From JBLNCE01 sp050260415 (GTDB lineage Bacteria > Bacillota > UBA4882 > JAAYXC01), in the NCBI GenBank assembly GCA_050260415.1, contig JBLNCE010000003.1:1-15572 (forward strand): a DNA stretch of 15,572 bases, given 5' to 3'. Within the stretch, counting starts at the first letter, position 1. Each line of letters starts with the position of its first letter. The notes beneath the pieces are model-generated. The model searched no databases, was not told the origin of the DNA, and was given only the letters and a program-made list of their open reading frames with translations. Below are positions 14,801 to 15,572 of the stretch, piece by piece. Made by a program: the position numbers and the translations under genes.

Positions 14801-15572
14801 AGGGCGGGCTGCTCAACTCCCTCGTCGATCCGCGCGGCGGCCTCCATAGCTTCACTTACGATGCCATGGGCCGGCTGATCCGGGACGAAGATCCGGCGGG
14901 TGGCGTGACGAGCCTTGAGTGGGAAGAACTAACGAATGGGTATCTGGTGCGGCAGAGGGAGAAGACCGGCGAAAGTACCGAACAATTCTCCACCTATCAG
15001 GTGGAGAACCTCCGCACCGGCGAACGGCGCATGACGAACCAGGGCTGCTGCGGGAGTCCCATCGTCTCGGTCGTTTCCCCGAACGGCACCACCACGACCA
15101 CCCGGCCGGACGGGACGATTGTGACAACCATCGAAGGTCCGGACCCCCGTTTCGGCATGCAGGCGCCCATCGCCAAGTCCATGACCGTAACCACGCCGGG
15201 CGGCCTGACCTACACCCAGACCGCCACCCGCGCCGTGACCCTGGCGGACCCGAATAATCCCTTGAGCGTCCAGACTCTAACCGATACCGTCACCATCAAT
15301 GGCCGCACCTACACCAGCACCTACGACGCGGCCATGCGGAAGATCACGAGCACCACGCCGGAAGGGCGGCAGAGCTTTACGACATTGGATGTAAAAGGCC
15401 GGGTCGTCTTGGTCGAGGTGCCAGGATTGGCGCCGGTGGCCTTTGAGTATGATACGAGGGGCCGCCTGACCACGATCACGGAGGGCACCGGGATCGATGC
15501 CCGCGTAAGTAGGATCAACTACAACGCTCAGGGGTTTGTCGAGAGCACCACGGACCCGATGGAGAGGACGAC
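8806..15572 (+). CDS. Giant secreted RHS/YD-repeat protein with RCC1 and NHL propellers, teneurin-like order (3' end outside window)
   Basis: One frame runs without a stop to the last base (2255 full codons). Domains in order: a signal peptide (KKR n-region, hydrophobic LLCLALLCV, cleavage likely after A30); an FN3-like domain (about 44-140); seven RCC1 repeats (201-580) with DGTVWAWGxNxxGQLGxGT signatures, a predicted seven-bladed propeller; an FN3-like domain (584-655); four Ig-like domains beginning at TAP/TPP motifs 656, 745, 829 and 905, the second OmpL47-like; a carboxypeptidase-regulatory/transthyretin-like domain (1057-1131, RGKVLDCQGQPLPGVTV); a long beta region (to about 1540) ending GWTLDVHHFYDP...LYLGDG; six NHL repeats (1558-1887); and YD repeats from 1889 (FTYDAMGRLIRDEDPAG, FEYDTRGRLTTIT). 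YD repeats form a hollow shell that, in bacterial relatives, encloses a toxin. The protein is probably exported and surface-bound. Its C-terminal cargo or variable tip is not visible. Start chosen from GGGAGG at 8790-8795. Confidence 0.93.
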   Translation, partial: MLGKKRLITKLLCLALLCVGPLSITTQSEAPSPPAPGIEPLPPETYGTSCLFCWHVPVDDTGAPIPGVTGYTVQRSTDPDFVNVTTIDAGNNTSHNSTGLAYGSTYYWRVYARDANGNPQNMDPWDEITNPTGVRWSYITRTKCAIDPGPGGPGTPSLERITPPDPPNLCPIDGFYYLSSRNPAAQWSASAPVPVSFETVGGGEYFSIGLKADGTAWTWGINDNGQLGDGTTANSAVPLQVKGVGGSGYLTNVGAVYGGRRHALALMNDGTVFAWGNNSDGQLGNGTTVNSSTPVQVLGTGGSGFLSGVTAVCGAYVHSLALKADGTVWAWGKNNYGQLGDGTTISSTTPVQVKGPGGAGYLTNVVAIGQGAYHSLAVKADGTVWAWGNNQLNQLGDGTATHRYTPVQVKGPGGSGYLTNVSRVSGGNYHAVALKNDGTVWAWGYNNHGQLGNGTYTDSATPVQVKGALGVGYITNVNTIRGCFWGAAALKNDGTVWTWGYNTYGQLGNGTTADSTYPVKVKGPGGSGYITDAIALGGGYYHAAIVRQDRSPWAWGYNGYGQLGDGTATNRYYPTAVQYPETFSSGQIRARLSVVELRDAPGAFAEYPALEIESGDLSTQTNWNLPEGRYAMHVRAANNVNWSPWSAGALLAVDVTAPSLDLTEVTLMPDGALTAAATAGDNLSGVVKVVFAAKGETIEDTGAPYEAAWNTSSWNEGVYPVTAQAYDRAGNASAIAQQTITIDRTAPVTVHDYAHDGQWFNAPVVIQLTSTDNLSGVSATNYRIDGGETQTGTVFSFSAEGTHTVEYWAVDNAGNAEPVKTITIKLDMTAPTIETVVIPAPNGHGWHNVDPTVSFNAADGLSGLDTVTPETTVTTEGAAQNIAGMAVDLAGNSASTSVSINLDKTPPQIGNLQPADGSWINEPRPVISADLADAIAGIDIASATFILDGNQISENLTVLPDRIVYIPTADLAPGGHTFTVQATDQAGNSSAPAGATFHINPALPPLPPDPATVAPPLDRTSFTDLGAATSFLYTGANPIQTGVVPGTIEPRRAAVLRGKVLDCQGQPLPGVTVTIPDHPEFGQTVSRLDGMFDLAVNGGGPLTLRYQRDGYLTSQRQMEVAWQDYTLVSDVVLIQLDSQVTAVDLAAPGGQVARGSVVTDNDGTRQATLFFPEGVQALGLPGTLHVRATEYTVGENGPKAMPAELPPTSSYTYCVELSADEAMGTTVEFDRPLSFYVENFLDFPIGTRVPVGYYDYAKAAWIPSLDGRVIKVLGIDGGGLAELDVDGSGPATAQALAALGITEAERGKLAELYSPGQSIWRVQVAHFSPWDCNWPFGPPAGATGPQLAEGVAVAGCEDNSCLLTDKSTIEIQNQILRETIGIAGTPYTLNYASDRTSGRKAAYTVKIPVSEAQLPPGLKRIELEIRVAGKTYAETFAPLPNQTYTFTWDGKDAYGREMQGGHQAKVRIGYTYDAAYYSTQDGLANSFGTVSGLPITGSRARQEITLWEEYETPIGAWQTQAYSLGGWTLDVHHFYDPSGRVLYLGDGSRRSTKSISAIITTVAGMGMGGYAGDGVPATAAKLYYPSGVAIGPEGSIYITDQNRIRRVGPDGIIATIAGTGVGGYSGDGGPAREAKMTISHGVAIGPDGSIFISDTDNNRIRRVDPDGIITTIAGTGVAGYSGDGGPATAAMIDNPYGVAICPDGGIYISDYGNHRIRRVDPNGIITTIAGTGQQGYSGDAGPATEAMLSGPKGVAVGPDGSICIADSNNSRIRRVGPDGIITTIAGTGQQGYSGDGGPAIVAKLAWPVGVTFGPDGSIYIGDDFYWVRRISPDGIITTIAGTGVGGYSGDGGPATAAMLCRTRGVAVGPDGNLYIGDYSNGRIRRVSPALPGFTLGEYAIPSEDGSQIYRFDANGRHLDTKNVLTGTAVYTFRYNEEGVLQEIEDADGNLTVIERDLAGNPTAIIGPYGQRTSLVIDADGRLERVTNPASEIVDLGYVEGGLLNSLVDPRGGLHSFTYDAMGRLIRDEDPAGGVTSLEWEELTNGYLVRQREKTGESTEQFSTYQVENLRTGERRMTNQGCCGSPIVSVVSPNGTTTTTRPDGTIVTTIEGPDPRFGMQAPIAKSMTVTTPGGLTYTQTATRAVTLADPNNPLSVQTLTDTVTINGRTYTSTYDAAMRKITSTTPEGRQSFTTLDVKGRVVLVEVPGLAPVAFEYDTRGRLTTITEGTGIDARVSRINYNAQGFVESTTDPMERT
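9406..10545 (+). repeat. Seven RCC1-type repeats, 168-bp period
   Basis: The Asp codon of the conserved DGTVWAWG core falls at 9442, 9610, 9778, 9946, 10114, 10282 and 10450, exactly 168 bp (56 residues) apart each time. Units share GG-x-YH-x-LALK-DGTVWAWG-GQLG-GT-TPVQVKGPGGSGYLTN. Unit 7 is degenerate (RQDRSPWAWG), and unit 6 lacks the usual YH. Seven units are what one closed RCC1-fold propeller needs. Confidence 0.9.
13477..14466 (+). repeat. Six NHL repeats, 162-168-bp period
   Basis: The conserved G-V-A glycine codon falls at 13564, 13726, 13894, 14062, 14230 and 14395. Units read TIAGTG-x-x-GYSGDGGPATAA, PxGVAxGPDGSIYI, NRIRRVxPDGIITT. Six units are expected to close one NHL propeller. 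The spacing varies by whole codons only, so the frame is kept. Confidence 0.9.

Overview
The window is GC-rich bacterial DNA. Strong AGGAGG-type ribosome binding sites and a triple-LysM protein of the Cys-Pro / QPGDTFFxLARRF type suggest a Bacillota (Firmicutes, Clostridia-like) lineage, probably environmental. This assignment is inference; no rRNA or other phylogenetic marker is present.

Left part (1-2949). The 3' part of a PLP-dependent class I/II aminotransferase is followed by about 680 bp without a convincing gene but with nested and competing inverted repeats. Then come a small three-LysM protein and the remnant of a CBS-domain protein that has lost the first half of its first CBS domain.

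Centre (2950-8116). A four-gene minus-strand cluster, read 7014 to 2950, alternates Gfo/Idh/MocA NAD(P)-dependent sugar dehydrogenases with xylose-isomerase-like TIM-barrel isomerases, as two dehydrogenase/isomerase pairs. An AraC-family regulator with an N-terminal cupin is transcribed divergently from it and probably controls it. The set fits oxidation and then isomerisation or cleavage of a sugar, glycoside or cyclitol via a keto intermediate. No transporter or glycosidase is visible to fix the substrate.

Right part (8117-15572). About 690 bp of gene-free DNA is a mosaic of dispersed repeats: a repeat shared with two other intergenic sites here, an imperfect 55-bp direct repeat, a nested perfect palindrome and a long imperfect hairpin. 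An uninterrupted reading frame then runs from 8806 past the window end (at least 2255 codons). It encodes a giant secreted protein: signal peptide, FN3-like domain, seven RCC1 repeats, FN3-like domain, four Ig-like domains, transthyretin-like domain, plug-like region, six NHL repeats and RHS/YD repeats. The order TTR-like, plug, NHL propeller, YD shell is that of the extracellular part of animal teneurins, and this gene is the most interesting item here. Its C-terminus, where RHS proteins usually carry a toxin or variable tip, lies outside the window.
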